Shown piece by piece: positions 1 to 12,304 of a DNA stretch of 64,000 bases (its first letter is position 1; each line of letters starts with the position of its first letter). Made by a program: the position numbers and the translations under genes. The DNA comes from Cantharellus purpuraceus (lineage: Eukaryota; Basidiomycota; Agaricomycetes; Cantharellales; Hydnaceae). The notes below the pieces were generated by a model. The model saw nothing but the letters and a program-made list of their open reading frames with translations. It made no database searches and had not been told where the DNA came from. Location of the stretch: contig JALBUN010000049.1 in NCBI GenBank assembly GCA_025174535.1, forward strand, positions 806,001 to 870,000, given 5' to 3'.

Positions 1-581
1 AACGCCAACAGGTGCAAGAATGACGGGTGCTGGGTACCTTGTGCCAAATAGGGTTGTCTAAGGGAGACAATTTCACTGTATGATGGACTTTATGAAGATG
101 GTCAAACAACGTTACCTCAATCTTCCGATGAGTCGCATCGACAAGCATTCGGGGACTTGAATGGTCAGATCAGAGGCCTTAGAACAAAATAATGTAAATC
201 GGCGCACTCACACGATTTTCCACTTGTCGAATGCGGCAAGGTTTGCACGATATGTTGAATTGCTACCTGCACTCCCAGCAACGTACATAAAAGCACCTAG
301 ATAAACGATTAGACACCGTTGAGAGGTTCGTGGAAACAGTACCAAGGTTGTCCTTGAATTTCTCTTTGACCTTCTCTTCGAGTTCCTCCCCTAATCTGAC
401 TGTGCCAAGCAAAGGTGGTTTCCTGGATGCATACAGTGTTAGAGCCCAGGATGTGAATGCCTGCGGCGTCCTGAACTGGTCCTAATGTGAAAGTTAGCAG
501 GAGACAGTGCAAAATAAATGCTAGAACGCAATGCACTTCATCGTGTGTCATCCTGCGGGGTCTGGTCTTGGGTGCAGCCAT
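1..581 (-). CDS. FMN-dependent alpha-hydroxy-acid oxidase/dehydrogenase (lactate 2-monooxygenase-like), 5' part
   Basis: Partial gene; its 3' end lies beyond the left edge. Five exons can be read on the minus strand: 581-537, 481-343, 296-212, 155-116 and 57 to the edge, with GT-AG introns of 46-58 nt; the first has a CTAAC branch site. The spliced protein begins MAAPKTRPRR and contains the segments AFMYVAGSAGSNSTYRAN, FDKWKIVPRML and FGTRYPAPVILAPVGV. These match the N-terminal third of the FMN-binding alpha-hydroxy-acid dehydrogenase family (PF01070), closest in style to lactate 2-monooxygenase. By family knowledge the enzyme oxidises an L-2-hydroxy acid using FMN; the catalytic His/Arg region is outside the window, so substrate and activity cannot be judged. 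An in-frame ATG nine bases further upstream (590) is an alternative start. Confidence 0.82.
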
Positions 582-1731
582 GGTGTACAACGATGGTAAC
601 TTGTGAGAAGAAAACGCCTCGACCGCTTCGAGCCTGAAGCGGGATCTTTCTTTTAAATGCTATACTTATGCAGTGACCCTGTGTTTCCGAGTCCGGCGTG
701 CGCAACATTGCGATGTATTCCTCAAAAGCTCATATTTTGCGATTAGCGAATGGCTGCCGCCTCAAGTCATGTACGGCTTGATTGACCACACAAAGCGATG
801 GTAGTCACGAGATAGTACGTGCACACGGACAGTCCCTGAACGTTGCTTGCAAGTCCTCCATTTAGAAAGTGGAATGGAAGCCGTTGCGTGAGGTTGAACA
901 ACACATTCGCTCAGATTCAGACGATTTTGTATGTCTATATTGTAATGCTGATACTTCAATTGATGGGTGTCGACTAGCATTTCCTAGGTTGCATGTTCAA
1001 CGCTCATCCGGAGGTCCAGTAAGTCGGTTCGACGGATGCACACATAGCAGAGAATTCGTCGTGCGGTGATTATGAATGCCCATGAATTGGCATTAGGATT
1101 ATCAAACACTTGCAAGTCTTCACTTGTATATCGGATAACCAGATTCCGGATTCTTTGAGCTCAGTCAGTGTTTACTACCTCCTCTGAAAGGGCGATCTGA
1201 AATAGTTGTGCTCACCACGACAAAACGCACAGAGATGATCGTGTAAGTGGATGCAACATGCTACCAAGTTGACAATGCATGGTTCCATTACGCTACCAAC
1301 CTTTACAGGCTTCAACTGAATATTGCAAAACCAGATGACAGCATCTGTGGAAACTTCTTGGGAAAAAGCTATGGGACTCAGCCGCGATGTGGTGGCGGCA
1401 TCTCAGGTGGTGCGACAACTCGATCACTTATTTATGTGGATCCGATTCGTAATCAACTCCCAGCTGGAAGAGTGACAACCTGAAATAGCAGGTGGGGAAG
1501 TAGTAAGTAATGAATATCTTAGACGCCGGTAGCGGAGTCCAAATCCATCATCTGTCTGTCCACTCTCCAACATAGGGTGTGACCATCGCCTACAAGCATC
1601 GAGAAGAGACTGATCCTCTACACATTTCTGGTGCCTGTGGTGCACACAGGCCGTTTGTCACAAGCACAACATATCTTTTCTGACGAATAGACTTCGGACG
1701 ACTTGAGTGGCGTCCAGGTCCTCCACATCCA
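582..1731. other. Intergenic region between two divergent genes
   Basis: About 1.15 kb between the FMN-enzyme start (minus) and the TAF2 start (plus). Short open frames on both strands show no family resemblance, no consistent splicing and no tRNA-like fold that I could recognise. It presumably contains both promoters; I see no clear motif. Confidence 0.5.
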
Positions 1732-4700
1732 ATGCAGCGTGAACACATTAGAAGAGGTTTCTCCATATAAGTCTTTATCTGCGGGTTTCGCGTTACTTCA
1801 ACTGACAATTCTGTTGCGTCTCTACTAGCCACCAAAAGGTAGTCCTTGAAGTGGACTTTGCCGGATGTCTTCGCGTATGGTTTCCTCCAGTCCTCTCTCG
1901 CGTTTCCTTACTTTCCCGACAGGGATATACGGAAATATCGATTCTACCTACTCTCAAGGACCTCCGAACTATCTATTTACATTCCCGGCATTGTGGTATG
2001 TCACAGCTCATTCTGATCTCGAGGCAAGGTCATTCATGGGCGCATGTTATAGATATCGAGAGCGTCACGGTCGCCTCACATCCAGCAGAATTCCTGCAAT
2101 ATGATCCGGTGTCCAATATGAATGTCTCTGATTCCACAGATTTTCACACATACCCGGAAGTAAAGCGGAAGTTTTATTCTGCATTAGCGGAAGGAGACGA
2201 GGGGGAGCTAGCTATTTCCATACCACATCAGGTGGCTATTAGGCAGGTGCGTATATGTCGCGACCTGTATGTATGAGTGTTGTCATGACCATGAATGATC
2301 AGTCGGGTGGCACCACGACTGCGCTGGTGGCGAGCGAAGGTAAGAAACCTGGGCGTTGAGCCATTCCTAAGCCTGATTTGTGAATTGAAGCTGCCACGCC
2401 GGAACCTGCCACTCCAGGCAATCGTCATTCCACGCCTATAGTGCCTGAGTTTGCTGCCATAACCGTAACCATCGAGTACACGTTGCGCCATCCCGTCGAT
2501 GGTATCCAGTTCATCTTACCCACAGAGTCACATCCCTATGTAAGCGAGAAAGCAGTACTGTTTTTTGTTTAGATTTTCACCTTCTCGACGTATACCGTAG
2601 CGTGTTCCCCATCTGTATACAAGTCCCACAGGTCCTGATGCGGCACGTTGTTGGGTCCCTTGCATCGACAGCTTGTGGGAAAAGTGTACGTGGGAGTTTG
2701 AGTTTGTTGTCCCCAAGTTTCTGCAGCAGGAGGTGGAAGATGTGGATGGTTTAGACGTTGATGAACAGGACGACGCAACGGAGACAGAATATCCAGTCGT
2801 GGTGGTATGCAGTGGGGAGCTTACTGAGCAAGTGCGTGAACTGGCAATATTCTTATTCCTATTCTTTGAATTATGGCGACTTCTAGATTGCCCATCCCTT
2901 CAACTCTGCAAAAACTATCTTCCTGTTTTCTCAGACCGTCGCCACCTCTGTTCAGCATGTTGCTTTTGCTGCGGGACCTTTCCACGTCTTGCAGCTTCCA
3001 ACCAGTGAATCTGAGGATTTGGCCGGACAAACTGCCATGCATGCCTTTTGTCTCCCTGGTTTTGAGTCTATGCTCTCTCCGACCGTGTCCTTTCTTCGTT
3101 CTGCAATGACCTTCTACACCAGCGAGTTCGGCTCATACCCATTTGGTTCGCATAAGGTTGTTTTTGTGGACGAACTGCCAGTGCAACGCTTTGATGCCTC
3201 GACAATGTCAATTTTCCACGTCAACATGCTGCACGGAGAAGACGCCATTGATCAGGTATACGAGACACGACACGCCCTTAGTCATGCGCTGGCGTGTCAG
3301 TGGGTTGGAATTAACATCTACCAAAAGTCATGGTCCGATACATGGCTCATCAATGGCTTGGGGCTGTATATCACCGGCCTGCTCCTTCGACGTCTGTTAG
3401 GTAACAACGACTACCGGTTTAGAATGAAGAAGGATATGGAACGTGTCGCAGAACGGGACGTTGGAGGAATGCCACCTATTTGCCAACCTGGCACATATGA
3501 GCCACCCGACTCCTCCGTACTGCCATTTATCAACCTCAAGGCGCCTCTCGTGTTGCATATTCTTGACCGACGACTAGCAAAGTCGGGCACCTCGTTGGGT
3601 TTATCACGCATCCTCCCTAAGGTATTCCTGTCTGCGATTAGCGGGGAACTTCCCAATAACGCGCTATCGACTCATTCATTTTTACGAACTTGCCGTAAGG
3701 TGAGCGGCGTTGATCCGCGGGGCTTTGCGGAGCAATGGATATATGGGAGTGGGTGTCCGAGGTTTGGCTTCGGTGCACAGTTTAACAGGAAGAAAATGGT
3801 GGTCGAGATCACGATGCGTCAAGAGTCTCCTGCTTATAGGGCCAATGAAAGTGACCCCATCAAGCTCGCGCTTCTTAAGCCTGTGCAGGTCTTCGAAGGT
3901 CCCATGACGATTCGAATTCACGAAGCTGATGGTACACCGTATGAGCATGTGTTAGATATTCGCTCGTCGTTCAAGCGGTATGAAGTACCCTTCAACACCA
4001 AGTACAAGCGCGTGCGGAGAAACACCAAACGCTTTATTGCACGCCAGCAGGCAGCCATCGCCGCAGCACAAGGCGACACGGAAGCGAAGGAAGCTATGGG
4101 GATGATAGACATGGGTTTTGGACTGGATGTGTGGGAGCAGGAAGCAGAGCGCGAGAACTGGAAGGTGGCAGACTGGACGGAGGAGGATGAGCAGACTATG
4201 GCTGGTGCGACGTATGAGTGGATACGCATGGATGCAGATTTCGAGTGGATCTCGTTTCTGCACTTCGATCAACCAGATTTCATGTGGGTGTCGCAGCTTA
4301 CCAGAGATAGAGATGTTGTTGCCCAGCTTGAGGTAAGTGTTCGATTTGTTAGATCCTGTTGTTGTGATTACCCATGAAGTAGGCCGTGTATGCTCTTGCG
4401 CGACAACCGTCTGCCATTGTGTCAAGTACGCTCACCAAGACGGTGCTAGTCACAAATTACTACTATCGGATACGCGTTGAAGCTTCATTGGCTCTAGTCA
4501 CAGTGTGTTTCAGTTCACCTTACGATGACAGACGTGGTCTGAGCAGTTTCGTAGTGTGCATCTCTTCGTCTAGATTTCCTTGGCTTGTTCCATTTGTTTA
4601 AGATCTTTACTCGCTACTGTTACGATGTTGACGAGAAGAGTCAAGATCTATTCACTCGGTCTTATGTCCCGAAACCCAATGATTTCTCAGATTTTTCCGA

Positions 4701-7700
4701 GTATTTTGTGCGAAAGGTCAGCGTCTTGGTGCCCTTTATCTTACCGTTCCCTGACGGGTTTGTTCTAGGCCGTGGTGTCTGCTATCTCACAAGTGCGACT
4801 TAATACTGGCAAGTCTCCGCCGATTGTCCGCCAATTTCTCATCGACCAGCTGCGACACAATGACAACACAACCAATAATGTGCGCTTACAATCCTCACCA
4901 GGCGTTGAGTTCTCGCTCACTTCTGTCTAGTTTTCCGATGCTTTGTACATCAGCACCATCATCTCATCTCTTGCATGCGCTTCTGTCTCTACTGTCCCTC
5001 CAGAGCGTGGCGAGTTCCTTCCTGCAGAATCTAGATCAGACCAAAATGCTGAAGACCGTGAGCTTCTGCGAGTGGCACAGGCTGAGGTAGAAAGGTATCG
5101 TAGCATGGATCGTTTGGTTCCTTCGGCTCACAACATTGTCACCGTGGCTACGCTCGAGGTAGTCTGACAAGCTTCCTCTCAAGTTGGCTATATGTTCTAA
5201 TTTCTTAATCAGTGGAATCTTATCTTGACACTGGCGAACCTGATCCCTCCCGATCCGAAACTCTACTTGTCGTTCACGCGGTCTGTTTCTCCTTTACTCC
5301 CATCTCCGAACTTACTGTGTACACAGGGAAGGCAATGAGAATCAGGTCCGAATTGCGGCGTTCGACGGGTTGATGCTTATGAATAATTGGTATACGCCTC
5401 GGGTTATCAGTTATCTCCTCACCGTTGTTGCTCATGATCCTTCGCGTGCCATACGGCGACACGTGGCGCGTTGCATGGCTGAGGGTCTTGCCATACTTTT
5501 CCACATCGGAGATGTCAAGCAGTCTTCCAAAGACGATCCATTATTGATCGAGGAGGACGGGAATGTACCAGATGTTGTGAAGGAATCGAAAAAGAATGAG
5601 GCCGACATGTTGGTGAAGTCGCTTCGAAAGGGAAAGGACATAGGCCGGAACGACGTCTTACGGCAAGACATTATGCCTGTGCTACTGTAAGCTTATTATT
5701 CCTTGTCTAATTCGGATGTTGTGCAGACAAATTGTTCCAAGCAACGGCAGTGTCGACTACGAGGTTAGGTTGTCAATGTTGAAGCTAGCCGACTTGGTCT
5801 TCCGTGGTGCGGAGGAATCGCCACCCAAAGTAACTATACATATTCCCCGGACGCCGGTCGTAGAGGCGTCTCCATCTTCTCCGAGTCCTATGCTTGGCCC
5901 GAAGTCTGGAATGAAGGGCAAGAGATTGAAGATTCCTCTGCCCGGAAAGGCACCGGGAGCACAGTCCCCATTGGCTACACCGTCTGGTAAAATTAAGATA
6001 CCTTCTTTCCAGATTCAACCTGAGGCAATGGCGACACCTCCCGCTTCGGCTGCTACTTCTGTTCTTTCTCCCCCTCCCCCTCCCCCTCCCCCCCCACCGT
6101 CAAAGCCAGTTGGCCCCAAGAAAGAAGTTGCTTTTGCAACTCCTAAGCCAAAACCCAAGCAAAAGGTAGCTCCACCCAAGAAGGCGAAGGCTGTTCAGAG
6201 CCAAGCAGGCGGCATGTCCACTAACGACTACCGGGCGTCTCGAAGTGCTCTGAAAAAACTTCAAGCCAATAAACACGCGAGGCTCTTCTCTCAACCCGTG
6301 GATCCTGTTCGGGATACTGCTCCCAAGTTTGTCTCAACAGTTTTATCTAGCTGCAAGTTTTTAACTTTAATTTCACAGCTACTTTGTAGTCATCAAACAA
6401 CCTATGGATTTGAGCTCAATGCACGCCAAGTTGGAGAATGGTCTTTATTCCGACCGGTTTGCCTTCGAGGCTGATTTTCGTTTGATGATCAACAACGCGA
6501 AAACGTATAATGCATCTGGCTCTTGGGCCCATAATGAAGCGGTGGCTCTTGAAAGTTTCTTCGACAAACGTATGTACGACCTTGACTTGTTGGAATTTTC
6601 CTGATTATTTGCCGGGCCTTAGAATGGGATCGCATCAGCAAGACGTTGGCTGCGGCAGACAAGGCTACACCCATCGCACGCTCAACACGGCCACGTCCGC
6701 CCCCGGAGGCGCCAGCCCCTGAGGTTGAAGAAGACATCGATGCGATGATCTTACAAGAGATTGCTGAAACGCCACCACCACTGCCGCCGCCACCACCACC
6801 TCGTCAGACTGTAAAGTTGAAAGTCAATGGTCACGTCAACGGCACGGGTCCCCCCAGATCGTCTCAACATTCGAAGCTACCCAAAGCCTTGAAGCCGAAG
6901 CCACCTGCAGTGCCGCCGCCACCAGATTCAGATGATGATGACGGAGCTAAGGATTTGCTGGAGGAAGTATTAGCGATCGAGGAGGAACAAAAGCAAGAGA
7001 AGAAAAACAAACCGCCACGGTTGACCATGTCTATTTCGAGAAAAGAAAGGTCAGGCGAGGATCTCAGCGAAGAGGTCGCGCCCGTCGCTGGACCTTCTCG
7101 TTCTGCACCGACTCCGCCCACATTGAAGATCAAGAAATCGGCCAACGGTCATGGTCCTCCATCGTCGAAAGGCAAGGAGAGGGAAGTCACCCGACCTACT
7201 GCAATCCCAAGTCCAAATAAACACCGCAATGGATCCTTAGCTGACGGCACCCCTATCAATGAGAAGAAGTGTAGAGAGATATTGAAAAAACTCATTGCGA
7301 TGCCCCAAGCGCTTTTGTTCAGACAGCCTGTCGATGCTGAATTGTTAGGGTGTCCAACGTCAGTGTGATGATAGCAATAGTTTTATTTGGCTGAATCAAC
7401 CCTTCACAGTTATTACGAAGAAATCAAGGAGCCAATGGATCTAGGCACCATGAATCGCAAGTTGGACAAGAAACAATATTCGTCAATGGAGCAGTTTGCA
7501 CGAGACATGCTGCTCGTGTTTGACAATTGTCGACAATTTAACCCTCCGGGGACGGAGCCTATCCAGCACGCGGAAATGCTCGAGAAGGTGTTTCGCAAAG
7601 AATGGGGGAAAGCCATGGAGAAAAAACTAGATCCCGGCGACAAGCGAGCACTGCAAGTGATGCTCACAAAATTGCGTGCCGATGATGCGTATGTCCGACT

Positions 7701-8083
7701 TTCTCTACTTTGTGATCTTTATTTCATGGCTTCCCCCCAGTTCTCTCTTCTTCCGCGAGGCCGTGGATCCGATCAAACTCCAAATACCGCATTACTTCAA
7801 TGTAATTTCGCGAAAGGACGCGCGGGATCTGAAGCTGATTAAGGACAAGTTGGACGCAGACAAGTACGATAGCTTTGGGGCTCTTGAAGCGGATGTGGAC
7901 TTGATGGTGCAGAATGCTGTGACGTTCAATGGCGCAGAGTCATTCGTCGGTATTGCGGCCGTCGCACTTCAACATCTGTTCCAAGAAATGCTCAGTAACG
8001 TCAAATCCCAGCTCCGGAAACGCAAAGAGAAGGACAGAGACGCATCCGCTAGCAGCCCGACAAAGAAGGCAAGAATCAGTTGA
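1732..8083 (+). CDS. TAF2: Transcription initiation factor TFIID subunit 2 (TAF2) with three C-terminal bromodomains
   Basis: TAF2 is a scaffold subunit of TFIID and contacts core-promoter DNA around the initiator. I resolve 19 exons: 1732-1766, 1826-1874, 1923-1995, 2053-2246, 2303-2339, 2391-2539, 2601-2831, 2887-4332, 4383-4502, 4555-4716, 4769-4879, 4931-5158, 5213-5280, 5327-5686, 5727-6326, 6379-6569, 6623-7358, 7410-7688 and 7741-8083. They total 5,412 nt (1,803 aa plus stop) in one frame. Residues 1 to about 1090 are the M1-aminopeptidase-like and HEAT-like body; the HExxH position reads H385-A-L-S-H389, so the catalytic Glu is missing, as expected for a structural homologue. A proline-rich linker precedes bromodomains at about 1265-1355 (KQPMDLSSMHAKL), 1565-1667 (KEPMDLGTMNRKL) and 1680-1776. 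Introns 2-18 are GT-AG (40-61 nt); intron 1 looks AT-AC. The start is the first ATG that gives the conserved N-terminus GFSISHQKVVLEVDFAG. Its 3' end converges on the methyltransferase, 160 bp away. Confidence 0.93.
1767..1825 (+). other. Probable AT-AC intron (TAF2 intron 1)
   Basis: A 59-nt intron beginning ATAAGT and ending CTAC, with ACTGAC as a likely branch site about 20 nt from the 3' end. No GT donor fits the frame: read through, exon 1 meets TAA after GFSI. Removing 1767-1825 gives GFSI-SHQK-VVLEVD, the expected family sequence, and keeps the whole 19-exon gene in frame. The donor looks like the standard fungal GTAAGT with its first base changed to A, so this is probably a U2-type AT-AC intron rather than the U12 type (ATATCC). 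Splicing to the AG at 1828 instead (AT-AG) would remove one Ser and stay in frame. Confidence 0.65.
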
Positions 8084-8243
8084 AATGCTATTGATATAGT
8101 TTTCTTGGCTCGTTTTTCTTTCTCCCCTCTCGATGTTTTGCAGCATGTTTGGATGGTTCAGTTTGTAATTTTACCGCATTATTTTCTAGTTACTGTACTC
8201 TTACACCGAGGACTAGGTGGTTTCCCCAGCACATAATCAAAGC

Positions 8244-9742
8244 TTACTGGGTGGCTTTCTTGCGAGCGTAAACACAGTTCATCTTCAGCATCATGGGTGT
8301 CTTTGCTTCTTCCAGTTCTCGCTGGGCATTTGCCTGTAAAAAATCAACAACTGCTGGGCGCATACCGCTTCCTAAAAGCAAAGGCCGTCCACTCCGGAGG
8401 AAGCTCTGAATGGCGAAAGATAAGTTGATATGAGATGGTCACGGTGACCACTACACACCTTCAAATCGTCATGCATCATCTCTACAACCTCTCTCAGGAA
8501 CGAGTGGTTGTCGCCCCATTCTGTTCTATTCTCAAGAGGGCCTATGGGCCACCAATACTCTTTGTGTACAATATTCTCGTTCACAAAGCTGCGATGTTGT
8601 CGAACCCACATGGGTAGCAGAGCTGCAGCATCAATATGCCCTCCTCGCTGACGTATGGCGCTGCCGAGAGCGAAGACCCAACGACACAGAAATGACGCGT
8701 CTTGTCCGGGGTGGGAGGGTGACCAAGGGGCACAGAGGGTTGTGTCAGGGTTGTACAAACGAAATTCCATCTCGTAAAGAGCTATAAGTCCACCGGGGCG
8801 GAGACAACGAGATATGTGGTCTATTAGGCCAGCGTAATCCTTGATCTAGAGGAACCAAGCTGAGGACAAATACTATGGTACGTACACTTGCCCGAGAAAG
8901 GACGTACACCTGATGAGATTACACGAGCATGGACAACGTCGAACCTGTCATAAAAATGTTCGAGCCCTAAATTGATATCATCTACTTCAATTCGGCAGTT
9001 TGGCGGCATGGCCCTGTAAGGAGTTAGTTCATACGGGCGGGAAACACTTTGACCGGGACGCACTCAGTTTGGACTGGCACGAGGTCAACACCGACCACCG
9101 AACACTCTGGAAATGCGTGAGCGACATCCGCTACCCTGTTACCATAGCTTAGAGGGTTACACTTGTAGCAAGAACAGATGACACAAACCAAGCGCCAGTG
9201 CCACACCCCAGATCCAGTACAGATTTTACCTTACCCGGTTCTGAAGTCAATACCTCTGGGAGAGGTGGGACCCACGGACCCAGCATGAGGCTGAACATTT
9301 GATGCTGTCTATCTGTAACACAGTGAGCATGCGTGGTGGAAGGCAATAGCATACGCCCACTTAGACGTGCAATCTCCTCCCCGTCAGCTGGCAACCGGTA
9401 TATTTCAGAATAATTATTCACCTCCCTGGAAGCATCGTTTCAGGGACTTGCGAAAAGACAATCGTGGAACGGTACTGACCGCCCATATTCCTGACGAAAA
9501 CTTTGTGCTCTCAAAGAATTCGTCAGTGAATAGACCGAAGGTGCTGGGCTGAGCATCAAGGCCGACTCGGGGTGGTCACCACGGGGCTCCTCCTGCTCAT
9601 GGGATGTAGCTGAAGTGGAGGTGACGGGGCTGGACGGCGGCAGAGAGAAGACGGCGTCTCTAGAGTCATCAGACAGGTCAGATACATGTGATCCGTCTGA
9701 GGAAGCAGGACGGTTGGAGTCACGGTCAACGTCTTGAAGCAT
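8244..9742 (-). CDS. Class I SAM-dependent methyltransferase
   Basis: Seven exons on the minus strand with short introns; the start is the ATG at 9742 and the stop is TAA at 8244-8246. The N-terminal 90 or so residues are Ser/Pro/Asp-rich and probably disordered. A helical lead-in follows (NNYSEIYRLPADGEEIARL, then RQHQMFSLMLG), then the SAM-binding motif I VLDLGCGTGAW, the acidic strand-2 end VVGVDLVPVQ, and VDDINLGLEHFYDRFDVVHAR as motifs II/III. CLRPGGLIALYEMEF is the usual post-motif strand, and the protein ends KMNCVYARKKATQ. This matches the many Methyltransf_25/23-type proteins of Agaricomycetes, related to LaeA-like and TAM-like enzymes. The substrate cannot be told from sequence. It is divergent from DAHP synthase and convergent with TAF2. 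Confidence 0.85.
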
Positions 9743-9996
9743 TAGAGAAGAGAGAAGGAGTGAGGATCAACATACAAAGAGCCTGTTCGGGGAAGGGACA
9801 TAGATCGGACTTTTGGGTGTTTGACATGAAGTGAGCGTGCGCCACTGTCTCACTTCCTTAGCGTCCATATATGTATACATACGCGACAATGCCCTGGCGT
9901 TGTTGTTGACTACGGACACGGCTGTGTACCATTGAGTCCGTAGGTCACAAGCGGTGGCACTTATAGAGCATTCATAATCGCCACCGTCAGTTTCCG
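9743..9996. promoter_or_regulatory. Shared divergent promoter, methyltransferase / DAHP synthase
   Basis: The 254 bp between two start codons pointing away from each other must serve as 5' region for both genes. An AT-rich stretch near 9868-9886 (TATATGTATACATA) is the only TATA-like element; no other binding motif is clear. Confidence 0.5.
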
Positions 9997-12255
9997 ATGG
10001 CCTCGGACTCCGACGACCCCAGAACTAATCCAATGACTCTGCCCTGGTCTCCGACGTCCTGGACAACAAAGGACGTGGCTCAGGTTTCATTTCTCACAGC
10101 ATCTCCATAGCTTCTTTGTATTTACCTCGTTACAGGATGTCAAATATCCAGATCAAGCTCACCTTCAGAGGTGCGCTATGTTACGTCTCATCAGGTAGCT
10201 CTTTTCACAACCCTCATTGTTTAGGGTGCTATCAAAGATCGAAAGACTACCCCCACTTGTAACTCCTTCAGAGGTCGGTGTCTTTTTATTTATTTTGCCC
10301 GTCTCTAATGATGATCGCCGCTCAGATCGAACGACTGCGCCATCAGCTATCGCTTGTTCAGGAAAACAAAGCTTTCATACTCCATGCTGGAGACTGTGCT
10401 GAAAGTTTTGATGCATGCACTCAGGCAAGTGAATTGTTCTTCCCAGTTCTGTTTGACCCCGTCTTGAACAGGTATAGTAGGAAAACATAACCGCCAAAAT
10501 TGGTCTCATCTTGTCCTTCTCGCTCATTTTAATCTGGGGTGCACGGCTACCTGTCGTCCGCATTGGCAGAATAGCAGGTCAGTACGCGAAACCCAGGAGC
10601 AGCGGCTTCGAGAAGATTGGTGACCGACAGGTCCTCAGTTTCCGGTACTTCGGTTGGTTCTGGTGAAAATGATCTACTCACCGTTTCTCCAGTGGCGATA
10701 ATGTCAATGGGTTTGCATCTCATTGTTTATCATCCAGTATAACCCCCTTAATGTGCATACATCTAGCCTAGATCCCGATGACCGCACTCCAGACCCCGAA
10801 CGCTTGTTGAGGTTAGATTTGTTTCTTCTCGTGTCCATACGGTATTGATCAGTCTAATTAGTGCCTACTTTCACTCAACCACCACTTTGAATCACATCCG
10901 CGCACTCCTAACATCTGGATTTGCTTCGCTCCATTTCCATCATCCACGTGATTGGTCATTGTCCCATGTCCGCTCACCCACCCTGCGGTATGTCCCACGT
11001 TCCACACGCTTGTCGGCACCTCTTTAATCCTGATTAAGATCCCAATATGAGCGTATATCTTCATCCCTTGCGGATGCGCTAGACTTCACCTCTACCGTAG
11101 GTGCTGGTGACGGCCAACGTTACGAAGCTGGTGGTGGCCGCGGTGTTCTGGGCGAAGTCGACTTTTATACAAGGTAAAGACCAGCAGGAGCCTCTCAGTC
11201 CGACGTTAAACACCTCTCTAGCCATGAAGGCTTGATGTTGCCGTATGAGCAGGCTTTAACGCGACATTTGTCTATCCCACATTTAATGCGGCCGGATGCT
11301 CCTGAAGCGCAAAATCCTATGGCATTTTATAATACCTCTGCCCATTTCCTTTGGGTCGGTGATCGCACCAGACAGCTCACGGGAGCACATGTGGAGTATT
11401 TCCGCGGTGTGCGTAATCCCATTGGAGTCAAAGTAGGCCCCTCCATGCAGAGCTCAGAGCTAGTGGAGCTCTTAGATAGTGCGTGTGGCAAGTCCTGCAG
11501 CATTGAATGCAACTCATCGCTACACAGTTGTTAACCCGAACAAGGAAAAGGGCAGAGTGACATTGATAACTCGATATGGCGCAGCCAAGGTTTGTGGCGG
11601 ATCCACTTCGTGTATCTTCGTAACTCACTGTTCCCAGATTGATGCTCACCTATCATCTCATATTGTCGCCGTCCAAGGTTCGGGTCATCCAGTAGCCTGG
11701 ATATGTGATCCCATGCACGGAAAGTGCGATTTCACGTTTGTATGTATCCTTATGGGAGCCCACGCTCAATTATATTCTATAGCACCCAGACTTCAGCTTC
11801 TGGGCTTAAGACGCGGCAGTTGTCGGATATTATCTCAGAGCTGACATCATGTCTTCACATACACGCGGCAACTAATTCCGTATTAAGTGGCGTTAGCCTT
11901 GAGTTCACTGGTGAACTCAACGATGAGGGTTTCAGCGTCACCGAGTGCCTCGGTGGAAGCATGGAACTGAGTGAGGAAGAGCTTGGCCTTAGATACCAGG
12001 TTTGTTGATCCCTCGGTACCGATGCATAAGCTGATGGTTTTCCCAGACCTTCTGTGACCCACGACTGAATTTCGAACAAAGCTTAGGTATGATTGCTTCT
12101 GTTGTCATATCCGCTGGAAATTGATACTCACCCATACCTCGATTATTCTAGATTTGGCATTTTTGGTTTCAAATCATCTGAAAGAGACTAGGCAAGGAAG
12201 TACCAAACACAGAGATATCCTGTTGTCGGAATTAGGTGGTAGAAAAACCAATTAG
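9997..12255 (+). CDS. Class II 3-deoxy-D-arabino-heptulosonate 7-phosphate (DAHP) synthase
   Basis: Condenses phosphoenolpyruvate and erythrose 4-phosphate, the first step of the shikimate route to aromatic amino acids. Exons: 9997-10083, 10136-10170, 10225-10273, 10326-10424, 10481-10644, 10693-10710, 10767-10811, 10862-10987, 11039-11173, 11222-11478, 11528-11589, 11638-11723, 11783-11999, 12047-12086 and 12152-12255; 1,524 nt, 507 aa plus stop, in one frame. Family landmarks in order: [26 protein letters not shown] with the metal-ligand Cys81; [84 protein letters not shown] (metal His); GVSLEFTGE (metal Glu); [21 protein letters not shown] (metal Asp). All four class II metal ligands are present. 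Intron 4 (10425-10480) is GC-AG; the others are GT-AG. The length is normal for the plant/fungal class II family. The stop is 49 bp from the stop of the convergent HECT gene. Confidence 0.93.
10425..10480 (+). other. GC-AG intron (DAHP synthase intron 4)
   Basis: The donor is CAG|GCAAGT and the acceptor TAG before GAAAACATAACC. This is the only splice that joins ESFDACTQ to [11 protein letters not shown] in frame, and CAG|GCAAGT is the optimal context for the known minor GC-AG class. Confidence 0.75.
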
Positions 12256-12304
12256 ATAGTGTCGCTTCTCTAGGTGTATTATAGCCAGAAGAATTAAAGT
12301 ACAA

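Noticed and set aside
309..590. A 93-aa protein with a hydrophobic stretch (secreted or membrane peptide).
   Set aside because: The hydrophobic part is a translated 55-nt intron; spliced, the exons belong to the FMN-dependent enzyme.
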